Assembly (NCBI GenBank): GCA_030622775.1
Contig: JAUXFS010000081.1
Span: forward strand, 1 to 7,260
DNA from: Rhodospirillales bacterium
GTDB lineage: Bacteria > Pseudomonadota > Alphaproteobacteria > Rhodospirillales > Defluviicoccaceae
DNA length: 7,260 nucleotides
Direction: 5' to 3'
Shown here: positions 1 to 5,977 of the stretch, piece by piece
Numbering within the stretch: the first letter of the stretch is position 1
Layout: every line of letters starts with the position of its first letter
Notes under the pieces: model-generated
The model's database searches: none
What the model was told of the DNA's origin: nothing
What the model saw: only the letters and a program-made list of their open reading frames with translations
Program-made: the position numbers and the translations under genes

Positions 1-337
1 GCGGGAAGCTTTCGTCCGAAGCCTCGTCTACATCGGCTTGGCGGGGCCGGGCGTCGATGAACGAGCCTTTGCCTTACTCAATAAATTGCGGGCCGAGCAC
101 GCGCCCGACCTGACTCTCAAAGATTTCAAGGACATGATTCGAGAGCAATACTTCGCCATCCTGCTCGATCAGAAAGGCGCGGTGGCGGCCATTTCGAAAA
201 TGCTGCCCAAGGATGCAGCCAAGAGGAAAGAGATGTTGGATGGGCTTAATGAGGTCGTGTCGGCAACCGGTAAACCGGAAGGCGTGCGCGCCGAACGCCT
301 GAAAGAGGTCGAAAAGCTGTACGCTGCCGGAAAATAA
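1..337 (+). CDS. DUF3141 family protein, C-terminal fragment (5' end outside window)
   Basis: The frame is open from base 2 to the TAA at 335-337 and gives about 111 residues, so the gene starts upstream of the window. The visible part is soluble and mostly helical. It begins REAFVRSLVYIGLAGPGVDE, continues through DLTLKDFKDMIREQYFAILL, and ends in a charged helix. I recognise this as the C-terminal tail of DUF3141 proteins, which are long proteins with an alpha/beta-hydrolase part related to polyhydroxyalkanoate synthases. That assignment is from memory of the family; the hydrolase domain itself is not in view. The gene lies upstream of and codirectional with a phosphotransacylase, acyl kinase and FabI run, an arrangement I associate with this family in Alphaproteobacteria. 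A TTG at 38 could be read as a start, but the frame is open and conserved-looking upstream of it. The biochemical function of the family is not firmly established. Confidence 0.6.
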   Translation, partial: REAFVRSLVYIGLAGPGVDERAFALLNKLRAEHAPDLTLKDFKDMIREQYFAILLDQKGAVAAISKMLPKDAAKRKEMLDGLNEVVSATGKPEGVRAERLKEVEKLYAAGK

Positions 338-379
338 GTCGAGCGCACCGGGATCTTCAATCCCTCGGCCCGACCATGT

Positions 380-428
380 TTCGGGCTGCCTCAGGACCGA
401 ACGATGCTCGAACCGGAGGCAGCCTGAA
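380..428 (+). terminator. Long stem-loop downstream of the DUF3141 gene
   Basis: Bases 380-392 pair with 416-428 as a 13-bp stem (core GGCTGCCTC / GAGGCAGCC) with a single G-U pair at 383/425 and a 23-base loop. It lies 43 bases after the DUF3141 stop. No T-tract follows, so it is not a textbook intrinsic terminator. It could end the upstream transcript, protect its 3' end, or act as a leader element for the next gene. The rest of the 258-bp gap (338-595) shows no open frame I believe and no clear sigma-70 promoter. Confidence 0.5.
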
Positions 429-581
429 TTGCAGACTGCCTGATTTCTGGAGCTGGCGATGATGGTGTCGCCCGAGGACAGAACCTATTGTTCAAGGTAG
501 CATGCTTACCAGGACGTAGAGATCAAGGGTGACCAAACAACGGCCTTGGAACCGCGGGAACCGTCCAGGGTCGGAGAACCC

Positions 582-590
582 AAGGAGGGG
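582..590 (+). promoter_or_regulatory. Strong ribosome binding site for the MaoC/phosphotransacylase fusion
   Basis: AAGGAGGGG contains a perfect AGGAGG at 583-588, seven bases before the ATG at 596. This supports 596 over the in-frame ATG at 605. A short hairpin (GGGT 568-571 with ACCC 578-581) abuts the site and might modulate access, but it is weak. Confidence 0.75.
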
Positions 591-595
591 AATCA

Positions 596-2008
596 ATGGA
601 CGAAATGCTGGAGAACAAAACGTTCGACGAAATTCAGGTCGGTGACTCGGCGAGCGTTTCGGCTGCGTTGAGAAAGGACGATATCGAGACCTGGGCAGCC
701 GTTACGGCCAACCCAAACGTCATGACGCTGAAAGAGGCCGCGACGGGCGAGGGTGAATTCCTCGAAGCCACTGGCGTCGGCATGTGGGGAGCGTCCATGT
801 TTTCGACCATCATCGGCACTCAGTTACCGGGACTGGGATCGGTCACCCAGTCGACAAACGTCCGTTTTCTGCGTCCGTTTCCGGTTGGCGAGCGGGTCAC
901 CGCCACCGTCACGGTGGCGGAAAAGCACCCTGACACCGGCGTCGTCGTCGTCGACCTCCGTTGCACCGACGCCAGCGGTGACGAAATCATCGCCGGACGG
1001 GCCGAGATCGTTGCTCCCAAGGAGAAAATCAGCCAACCAGTGATCGAGATGCCCAAGGTCCAGTTGCGCCGCGACGATCGGTATCTGGAGCTTCTCAAGG
1101 AATGCGAGGGGTTGGACCCGGTATCCACCGCCGTTGTCCATCCCTGCAGCGACGACGCCTTGGTCGGGGCGATACAGGCCGCGGAACGGAAGCTGATCGA
1201 ACCAATCCTGATTGGTCCCGAATCGAGGATCAAGGCAATCGCCGAGAAAGAGGGGCTCGACATTTCCCCATATCGGCTGATCTCGACCGAGCACAGCCAT
1301 CATGCCGCCGAGCAAGGCGTGGCTCTGGTTCGCGGAGGGGAAGCCGAGGCGATCATGAAGGGAAGCCTCCACACCGATGAATTGTTGCGCGAAGTGATGA
1401 GGAAAGACACGGGGCTGCGGACGGAACGGCGGATCAGTCATTGTTTTCTTTTGGCGGTGCCGACTTACGAACGCGCCATCATCGTCACCGACGCCGCCAT
1501 CAACATCTTTCCGGACTTGGCGGCGAAGACCGACATTTGCCAGAACGCGATCTATCTCGCCCATGCGATGGGCCTCCCGGAACCCAAGGTCGCTATCCTG
1601 TCCGCGGTCGAGACCGTAACCACAACGATCCCGTCAACGCTCGAGGCCGCCGCCCTCTGCAAGATGGCCGACCGAGGACAGATCAAGGGGGGCATCCTCG
1701 ACGGACCGCTGGCCTTCGACAATGCGATCGACGTGGAGGCGGCGCGGATAAAAGGCATCGACTCGCCGGTGGCCGGCGTTGCCGACATCTTGATCGTTCC
1801 CGATCTCGAAGCCGGAAATATGCTGGCCAAACAGCTAACGTTCATGGCCAACGCCGAAGCCGCCGGCATCGTTCTCGGGGCGCGGGTTCCGATTGTTTTG
1901 ACCAGCCGCGCCGATAGCGCTCGTACACGCCTGACGTCATGCGCCGTCGCGGTGCTGCTTGCACATCATCAACGGAAGATGATTGCAGTGCAACCGGCCG
2001 CGGAGTGA
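596..2008 (+). CDS. Bifunctional MaoC-like enoyl-CoA hydratase / phosphate acyl(acetyl or butyryl)transferase
   Basis: This 470-residue protein has two domains. Residues about 8-145 form a MaoC-type hotdog domain (GMWGA at 62-66, GTQLPG at 74-79, VRFLRPFPVGE at 89-99). Residues about 165-460 form a phosphotransacetylase/phosphotransbutyrylase domain. Its hallmarks include MKGSLHTDELL (254-264), TDAAINIFPDL (298-308), SAVETV (336-341), an ADRGQIKGGILDGPLAFDN block (358-376) and DILIVPDLEAGN (397-408). The transferase half should exchange acyl-CoA and phosphate for acyl-phosphate and CoA in the cytoplasm. The kinase gene five bases downstream would then make ATP and the free acid. Length matches fused family members. 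The hotdog half is odd: where active members carry a GDxNPxH-type motif, this one reads TANPNVMT (37-44), so the expected Asp and His are Asn39 and Thr44, and the usual His of AHG is Val61. I infer that the hydratase activity is lost or altered. Acyl chain preference (acetyl, propionyl or butyryl) cannot be read from sequence. Confidence 0.9.
   Translation: MDEMLENKTFDEIQVGDSASVSAALRKDDIETWAAVTANPNVMTLKEAATGEGEFLEATGVGMWGASMFSTIIGTQLPGLGSVTQSTNVRFLRPFPVGERVTATVTVAEKHPDTGVVVVDLRCTDASGDEIIAGRAEIVAPKEKISQPVIEMPKVQLRRDDRYLELLKECEGLDPVSTAVVHPCSDDALVGAIQAAERKLIEPILIGPESRIKAIAEKEGLDISPYRLISTEHSHHAAEQGVALVRGGEAEAIMKGSLHTDELLREVMRKDTGLRTERRISHCFLLAVPTYERAIIVTDAAINIFPDLAAKTDICQNAIYLAHAMGLPEPKVAILSAVETVTTTIPSTLEAAALCKMADRGQIKGGILDGPLAFDNAIDVEAARIKGIDSPVAGVADILIVPDLEAGNMLAKQLTFMANAEAAGIVLGARVPIVLTSRADSARTRLTSCAVAVLLAHHQRKMIAVQPAAE
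2002..2005 (+). promoter_or_regulatory. Ribosome binding site of the acyl kinase, at the end of the upstream gene
   Basis: GGAG sits eight bases before the ATG at 2014 and directly abuts the TGA (2006-2008) of the fusion gene. The spacing suggests translational coupling. It also fixes the kinase start at 2014 rather than at the in-frame ATG at 1939. Confidence 0.6.
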
Positions 2009-2013
2009 ACGCC

Positions 2014-3192
2014 ATGAACGACGCCATACTCGTTATCAATGCGGGATCTTCGAGCCTGAAGTTCGCCGGTTACGTCGATACGGGCGGGGTGGAGCCCGAA
2101 ATCCTCGGCAAGGGGCAGATCGAAGGGATCGGCACCGCCCCCTATTTCACGGTCAAGGACGAGGGGGGAACTCGGATTGGTGAATACCGCTGGCCCGAGG
2201 ACGCATCCGTCACCCACGCCGATGCTCTCGAGTACCTGATCAACTGGATTGAGGAGAACGCAACCGACGTGCGGGTCGCCGCCGCGGGCCATCGTGTGGT
2301 GCACGGTGGGCTGGAGTTCTCGGCGGCCACCCGTATTGACGATCAGGTCCTCGCGAAACTGGAGAAACTGGTGCCGTTGGCGCCACTGCATCAACCCCAT
2401 AATCTCGCGGCGATCCGCGCCCTGGCGGGTTCTCATCCGGAATTGCCTCAAGTCGCCTGCTTCGATACCGCCTTTCATCGCACCCACCCGCCGGTGGCGC
2501 AGATGTTCGCCCTGCCGCGATCGATCGCGGAAGGGGGCGTGCGCAGATACGGATTTCACGGGCTCTCGTATGAATATATTGCCCGCCGGCTGCCGGACTA
2601 CGCGCCGAAGGCGTCTCGGGTGGTCGTCGCCCATCTTGGCAGCGGCGCCAGCATGTGCGCGATCCGCGATGGCAAGAGCGTCGAGAGCACCATGGGCTTC
2701 ACCGCGGTCGACGGGCTGCCGATGGGAACGCGCACCGGCGCGCTCGACCCGGGCGTGGTGCTCTATCTGATCCAGGAACGCGGCTACGACGGCGCGGCGA
2801 TCGAGAAGCTGCTCTACAAGGAATCGGGGCTGCTCGGCGTCTCCGGCGTCAGCAACGACATGCGCGACCTGCTCGCCAGCAACGAGCCGCGGGCGGCCGA
2901 GGCGGTCGATCTGTTCGTCTACCACATCGCCAAGCATCTGGGCGCCCTAACCGCCGCGCTCGAGGGCATCGACGCGCTGGTGTTCACCGCCGGCATCGGC
3001 GAGAATTCTCCCGAGATCCGCGAGCGCGTCTGCGAACGGGCATCCTGGCTCGGAATCAATTTTGATCCCGAGGCCAACGCTCGGGGCGGTCCCCGCATCA
3101 GCACCGAAGACAGCCCGGTCCCCGCTTGGGTGATCCCCACCGATGAAGAGCGGATGATCGCGATTCATACGGCGCGAGTTTTGAAAGGGTAA
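2014..3192 (+). CDS. ackA: Acetate/propionate family kinase
   Basis: This 392-residue protein matches acetate kinase (about 400) in length. It would phosphorylate a short-chain carboxylate with ATP, or run in reverse to make ATP from the acyl-phosphate produced by the preceding transferase. Signatures seen are VINAGSSSLKF (7-17, with Asn9), GHRVVHGG (92-99, Arg94), CFDTAFH (149-155, Asp151), RRYGFHGLS (177-185, His182), HLGSGAS (207-213), GTRTGALDPG (238-247, Arg240), FTAGIGENSPEIRERV in the nucleotide-binding region, and PTDEER near the C-terminus with the expected metal-binding Glu. All main catalytic residues known from acetate kinase are therefore present. The HLGSGAS motif has Ser where the classical enzyme has Asn, a variation I consider normal within the wider family. 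The start at 2014 is chosen because the conserved N-terminal strand begins at residue 4 and a GGAG lies eight bases upstream. Whether acetate, propionate or butyrate is the true substrate is not decidable here. Confidence 0.93.
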   Translation: MNDAILVINAGSSSLKFAGYVDTGGVEPEILGKGQIEGIGTAPYFTVKDEGGTRIGEYRWPEDASVTHADALEYLINWIEENATDVRVAAAGHRVVHGGLEFSAATRIDDQVLAKLEKLVPLAPLHQPHNLAAIRALAGSHPELPQVACFDTAFHRTHPPVAQMFALPRSIAEGGVRRYGFHGLSYEYIARRLPDYAPKASRVVVAHLGSGASMCAIRDGKSVESTMGFTAVDGLPMGTRTGALDPGVVLYLIQERGYDGAAIEKLLYKESGLLGVSGVSNDMRDLLASNEPRAAEAVDLFVYHIAKHLGALTAALEGIDALVFTAGIGENSPEIRERVCERASWLGINFDPEANARGGPRISTEDSPVPAWVIPTDEERMIAIHTARVLKG

Positions 3193-3213
3193 GGACCGTC
3201 AAGCCGAGGAAAG

Positions 3214-3220
3214 AAGGAGG
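3214..3220 (+). promoter_or_regulatory. Ribosome binding site for fabI
   Basis: AAGGAGG lies twelve bases before the ATG at 3233, slightly longer spacing than usual. A nearer TAGGA (3224-3228) may also contribute. The 40-bp gap after the kinase holds no hairpin or promoter I can support, so read-through from the kinase is likely. Confidence 0.5.
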
Positions 3221-3232
3221 GAGTAGGAACCC

Positions 3233-4060
3233 ATGAGTGAGAAAAAACTAAATACCGAATTGCTCGATTCCTTGAGAGAGTCACGAGACAAGGAGCCCCT
3301 GGGAGGCAAGAAGGGGGTCGTCATCGGGATCGCCAACGACCAGTCCATTGCATGGGGATGCGCGCAAGCGTTTCGCGGGATCGGCGCCGAGCTGTGCGTC
3401 ACCCACTTGAACGAGAAGACGAAAAAATTCACCCAGCCGCTCGCCGAGGCCCTCGACGTCAAGCCCTCCCTGTATCTTCCTTGCGATGTCCGTGAGGAGG
3501 GGCAACTCGAGGCCGTGTTCGAGACCATCGAAAAGGAATGGGGGAAACTGGATTTCGCCCTCCACTCCATTGCCTTCGCACCACTGGAAGATCTACACGG
3601 CCGGGTGACCGACTGCTCGCAAGCAGGTTTCCTGATGGCGATGGATATCTCGTGCCATTCGTTCATCCGGATGGCGAGGTTGGCCGAGCCGTTGATGAAG
3701 GATGGCGGCGCGTTGTTCACGATGAGCTATTTCGGCGCCGAGAAGGTGGTGGAGAACTACAACGTCATGGGACCGGTGAAGGCGGCGCTCGAAGCCTCGG
3801 CGCGATACATCGCCGCCGAACTGGGCCCCAAGGGCATTCGCGTGAACCCGATCTCCCCTGGTCCGATCAAAACCCGGGCGGCATCGGGCATCGGCCGTTT
3901 CGACGAGCTGATGGAGAAAGCGGCGGAACGCGCTCCGGCCCGGGTCCTGGTGACGATCGAGGACGTCGGCATGGCGACGGCGTTTCTAGCGACGGACTAC
4001 GCCAAGCTGATCACCGGCGACACCATGTACGTCGACGGCGGCTATCACGTAATCGGCTGA
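3233..4060 (+). CDS. fabI: Enoyl-[acyl-carrier-protein] reductase, FabI type (NADH)
   Basis: This 275-residue short-chain dehydrogenase/reductase has the atypical FabI signatures. The nucleotide-binding loop is GIANDQSIAWG (32-42), the LHSIAFAP segment is at 110-117, and the catalytic set is Tyr166, Tyr176 and Lys183 in the Tyr-x6-Lys arrangement. RVNPISPGPIKTRAASGI follows in the substrate-binding loop, and GDTMYVDGGYHVIG is a typical C-terminus. FabI reduces the trans-2 double bond of enoyl-ACP in fatty acid synthesis. Relative to E. coli FabI (262 residues) there is a charged N-terminal extension of about 20 residues. Position 114 is Ala where E. coli has Gly93, as in Gram-positive FabI. 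Its place behind a phosphotransacylase and acyl kinase, rather than with other fab genes, suggests a second FabI paralogue serving short-chain enoyl substrates. That role is an inference from context only. Confidence 0.93.
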   Translation: MSEKKLNTELLDSLRESRDKEPLGGKKGVVIGIANDQSIAWGCAQAFRGIGAELCVTHLNEKTKKFTQPLAEALDVKPSLYLPCDVREEGQLEAVFETIEKEWGKLDFALHSIAFAPLEDLHGRVTDCSQAGFLMAMDISCHSFIRMARLAEPLMKDGGALFTMSYFGAEKVVENYNVMGPVKAALEASARYIAAELGPKGIRVNPISPGPIKTRAASGIGRFDELMEKAAERAPARVLVTIEDVGMATAFLATDYAKLITGDTMYVDGGYHVIG

Positions 4061-4068
4061 CCGTATAC

Positions 4069-4099
4069 GGCGGGCCGCGGCGTGAGCCCGCGGCCCGTC
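4069..4099. terminator. GC-rich stem-loop between convergent fabI and lipoprotein gene
   Basis: CGGGCCGCGG (4071-4080) pairs perfectly with CCGCGGCCCG (4088-4097) around a seven-base loop. The stem extends by a G-U pair and a G-C pair to 4069/4099. It lies in the 47-bp gap between the stop of fabI (4060) and that of the convergent minus-strand gene (4108), the usual position of a bidirectional terminator. Neither strand shows a T-tract. A perfect ten-base palindrome, CCGTATACGG, lies at 4061-4070 immediately after the fabI stop. Confidence 0.65.
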
Positions 4100-4107
4100 A
4101 CATCAAA

Positions 4108-4431
4108 TCAGAACATGAAGAAGTACTGTTCCTGGACCACGTCGCCGATGGTCCGCACCGGGCAGGTATTCGGCCAGCCCGGGCAGGCGCGGACCTCCGA
4201 GGTTGCGGCGGCGTTGACAATCTCGTCGCGTCGCACATCGCTGCGGGTGGTCATCGCCGGCCCGTCCGACTTGACGTCGATGGCGATCGGACACCCCGCT
4301 TGCCAGTTCTCGCATCCGTCCGACGAGGATTTCTGATACGCATGCAACCCCAGCTCGCAGGCCGAAAGGAAAACAAGCCCGGCGATCACGACAAGCGCGC
4401 GAGTGGCTGGGAAGTGAACAGGCAACGGCAT
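4108..4431 (-). CDS. Small putative lipoprotein with duplicated C-x2-W-x3-C-P motif
   Basis: This 107-residue protein starts with a short N-region containing Arg11. A hydrophobic stretch ALVVIAGLVF follows, then the lipobox LSAC with Cys25 as the predicted lipidated residue, so export and membrane anchoring are likely. The residue after the Cys is Glu, not Asp, which would favour sorting to the outer membrane under E. coli rules. The mature part (about 83 residues) has only four further cysteines, in two copies of one pattern: CENWQAGCP (40-48) and CPGWPNTCP (83-91). The product ends in an aromatic tail (QYFFMF). A GGAG lies eight bases upstream of the ATG at 4429-4431. The gene lies 107 bp downstream of nhaA on the same strand and converges with fabI. 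I do not recognise a named family. A longer overlapping minus-strand frame (4103-4495) lacks any signal sequence and is judged a shadow. Confidence 0.72.
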   Translation of the reverse strand: MPLPVHFPATRALVVIAGLVFLSACELGLHAYQKSSSDGCENWQAGCPIAIDVKSDGPAMTTRSDVRRDEIVNAAATSEVRACPGWPNTCPVRTIGDVVQEQYFFMF

Positions 4432-4507
4432 GTGCTGCGCTCCGACTGATATTCGAGACCCGAGGGCCGAACGGACACTTTACAGGCTGCGGCACCCGAG
4501 TAAAACA

Positions 4508-4538
4508 CCGAGTGTGGAATCCGGGCCGTTATTCCCGG
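4508..4538 (-). terminator. Possible weak terminator after nhaA
   Basis: Immediately after the nhaA stop, on the minus strand, CCGGG (4538-4534) can pair with CCCGG (4525-4521) around an eight-base loop. It is followed by a small ACAC/GTGT hairpin that ends in TTTT. Each stem is only 4-5 bp, so this is a tentative call. Read-through into the lipoprotein gene is possible. Confidence 0.3.
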
Positions 4539-5795
4539 TCAACCGTTGCTTTTTTGCATATCCGTGAGTGGGACTTCCGTTTCGGCGGGTTCGACCTCGA
4601 CCTCGACCTCGATCTCCGGTGGCGGCGCCGGCTTCTTCACGGACGCGGCGCCGAGTACCACAAATCCGAGCACGGCAGAGACGATCGAGCCGGTGATGAC
4701 GCCGAGGCGCACCGATGCGTCGAAGTCGGAATGCTCCCAGGCCAATCCGCCGATGAACAGGCTCATGGTGAAGCCGACGCCGCACAGCAGCGATACGCCG
4801 TAGAGGTGCGCATAGTTCGCGCCTTCCGGCATACGGGCCAAGCCCCGGTTGACCATCAGCCACAGGACTCCGAATACGCCGATCTGCTTGCCGACGAACA
4901 ACCCGAGCGAGACGCCGAGGCTCACCGGTTCGACGAAACTGTGCAGGCCGATGTCGGTGAACGTTACCCCGGCGTTGGCGAAGGCGAAGATCGGCAGGAC
5001 GGCGAAGGCGACCCACCGGTGCAGGCCGTGCTCCAGGTGCCTGAGGGGAGAGTGACCGTGTTCATCGGTCGCCCGCAGTGGAATGGTCAATGCCAGGGCG
5101 ACGCCCGCCAGGGTCGCGTGCACCCCGGACTTGAGCACGCACACCCACATGATGATGCCGACGATCACGTAGGGGGCAATCTTGACGACGCGCATCAGGT
5201 TGAGGGTCACCAGCACGCCGAACGCGACCGCGCCGGCGGCCAGCGACAGCATGGATACCTGCGCCGTATAGAAAATCGCGATGATGATGATGGCGCCGGG
5301 ATCGTCGAAGATGGCGATCGCCGCAAGCAGCACCTTCAGCGAGAGGGGGACCCGCTTGCCGAGCAAGGCCAGGATTCCGAGCGCGAACGCGATGTCGGTC
5401 GCCGCCGGAATGGCCCAGCCGTTGATGTCCTCCGCGTCCCCGAAGTTGAGGCCGGCATAGATCAGCGCCGGAACCACCATGCCGCCCACCGCGGCGACGG
5501 CCGGCAGGGCTGCCTGCGACACCGATGACAGCTCACCCTCGAGAAACTCGCGTTTGATTTCGAGGCCGACCAGGAAGAAGAACACCGCCATCAGGCCGTC
5601 GTTGATCCACAGCAAGCTCGGCTTGGCGATGTGCAGGGCGCCGACGCGGATTTCGACGGGGATGTTGAGGAACCAGTCGTAGAATTCGTCGAGCCCCGTG
5701 TTGGACACGACCACCGCCAGCGCGGCGGCGATCACCAGCACGATCCCGCCGGCGGCCTCCATCTTGAAAAAGTCGCGAATTGCGCTGAGTGGCAT
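4539..5795 (-). CDS. nhaA: Na+/H+ antiporter, NhaA family
   Basis: This 418-residue inner-membrane protein has about twelve hydrophobic segments. NhaA exchanges cytoplasmic Na+ or Li+ for external protons and supports pH and salt homeostasis. Family landmarks align almost residue for residue with E. coli NhaA. They are INDGLMAVFFFLVGLEIKRE (64-83), ATDIAFALG (132-140, Asp134), the Asp164-Asp165 ion-binding pair, LKSGVHATLAGV (221-232, with His226 at the pH-sensor position), Lys303 in VGKQIG, and CGVGFTMSLFI. Two features are odd. The Asp-Asp pair is followed by Pro166 where E. coli has Leu. The protein also carries a cytoplasmic-type tail of about 30 residues rich in Pro and Glu-Val repeats, beyond the usual end near residue 388. 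The start at 5793-5795 has GGGGAG five bases upstream. The genes on both sides are codirectional, but 182 bp separate it from the ELM1-family gene, enough for its own promoter. Confidence 0.95.
   Translation of the reverse strand: MPLSAIRDFFKMEAAGGIVLVIAAALAVVVSNTGLDEFYDWFLNIPVEIRVGALHIAKPSLLWINDGLMAVFFFLVGLEIKREFLEGELSSVSQAALPAVAAVGGMVVPALIYAGLNFGDAEDINGWAIPAATDIAFALGILALLGKRVPLSLKVLLAAIAIFDDPGAIIIIAIFYTAQVSMLSLAAGAVAFGVLVTLNLMRVVKIAPYVIVGIIMWVCVLKSGVHATLAGVALALTIPLRATDEHGHSPLRHLEHGLHRWVAFAVLPIFAFANAGVTFTDIGLHSFVEPVSLGVSLGLFVGKQIGVFGVLWLMVNRGLARMPEGANYAHLYGVSLLCGVGFTMSLFIGGLAWEHSDFDASVRLGVITGSIVSAVLGFVVLGAASVKKPAPPPEIEVEVEVEPAETEVPLTDMQKSNG
4592..4615. repeat. Hexanucleotide tandem repeat in the nhaA tail
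   Basis: CGACCT occurs three times in a row (4592-4609), followed by the variant CGATCT (4610-4615). On the coding (minus) strand it encodes alternating Glu and Val. Because the unit is six bases, gain or loss of a copy keeps the reading frame. Confidence 0.8.
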
Positions 5796-5853
5796 GACTT
5801 CTCCCCGTTTCGGCTTTTTGGCCGGGATACACCGCGCCGAACCGCGCTGTCAT

Positions 5854-5898
5854 CCCCTTTCCGCGGCCCTTTCCGCGACCCTTCCCTGCCCCGACCCC
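5854..5898 (-). promoter_or_regulatory. G-tract cluster with G-quadruplex motif and 12-bp tandem repeat, upstream of nhaA
   Basis: Read on the nhaA sense (minus) strand, 5898-5879 gives four G runs (4, 4, 3, 3) separated by two-base linkers TC, CA and AA. This fits the G3+N1-7 quadruplex rule. Two more G runs follow (5869-5867 and 5857-5854). The latter part consists of a near-perfect direct repeat: CCCTTTCCGCG on the plus strand at 5855-5865 and again at 5867-5877. The cluster lies between the candidate nhaA promoter and the nhaA start, so it would be in the leader RNA. Confidence 0.45.
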
Positions 5899-5906
5899 GG
5901 CCGGCA

Positions 5907-5935
5907 ACCATACAGATGCGCGTGAGGCGCGTTAA
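5907..5935 (-). promoter_or_regulatory. Candidate sigma-70-type promoter for nhaA
   Basis: On the minus strand TTAACG (5935-5930) and TATGGT (5912-5907) are separated by 17 bases, each matching four of six consensus positions. Transcription would start near 5900, giving a leader of about 105 bases before the nhaA ATG. This is a pattern match only. Confidence 0.3.
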
Positions 5936-5977
5936 GCCCAGAATCCGGCCGGTAAGATCTCCGGAAAATGATCGCCG

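Noticed and set aside
496..510. GGTAGCATGCTTACC as an operator before the phosphotransacylase gene
   Set aside because: It contains GGTA/TACC ends and a GCATGC core, but the halves are offset by one base and no promoter can be placed next to it.
545..586. Alternative hairpins that could cover the ribosome binding site of the fusion gene, considered as a riboswitch
   Set aside because: The stems are 4-6 bp with wobble pairs and competing folds, and nothing matches a riboswitch class I know.
1939..2013. Upstream ATG that would add 25 residues to the acetate kinase
   Set aside because: It would overlap the upstream gene by 70 bases and add a non-conserved peptide, whereas the ATG at 2014 has a GGAG at the right spacing and sits next to the conserved first strand.
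1969..2937. 322-codon minus-strand open frame opposite the acetate kinase gene
   Set aside because: It lies antisense to a kinase with every catalytic motif, its product is a low-similarity Arg/His/Asp-rich sequence, and long antisense frames are expected in high-GC DNA.
3563..3586. Ala114 in FabI at the E. coli Gly93 position, considered as a triclosan-resistance marker
   Set aside because: Staphylococcus aureus FabI also has SIAFA here and is triclosan-sensitive, so alanine at this site is not evidence of resistance.
4512..5528. 338-codon plus-strand open frame opposite nhaA
   Set aside because: The product is an Asp/Arg/His/Gln-rich hydrophilic sequence typical of the antisense of a membrane protein gene; nhaA on the other strand is unambiguous.
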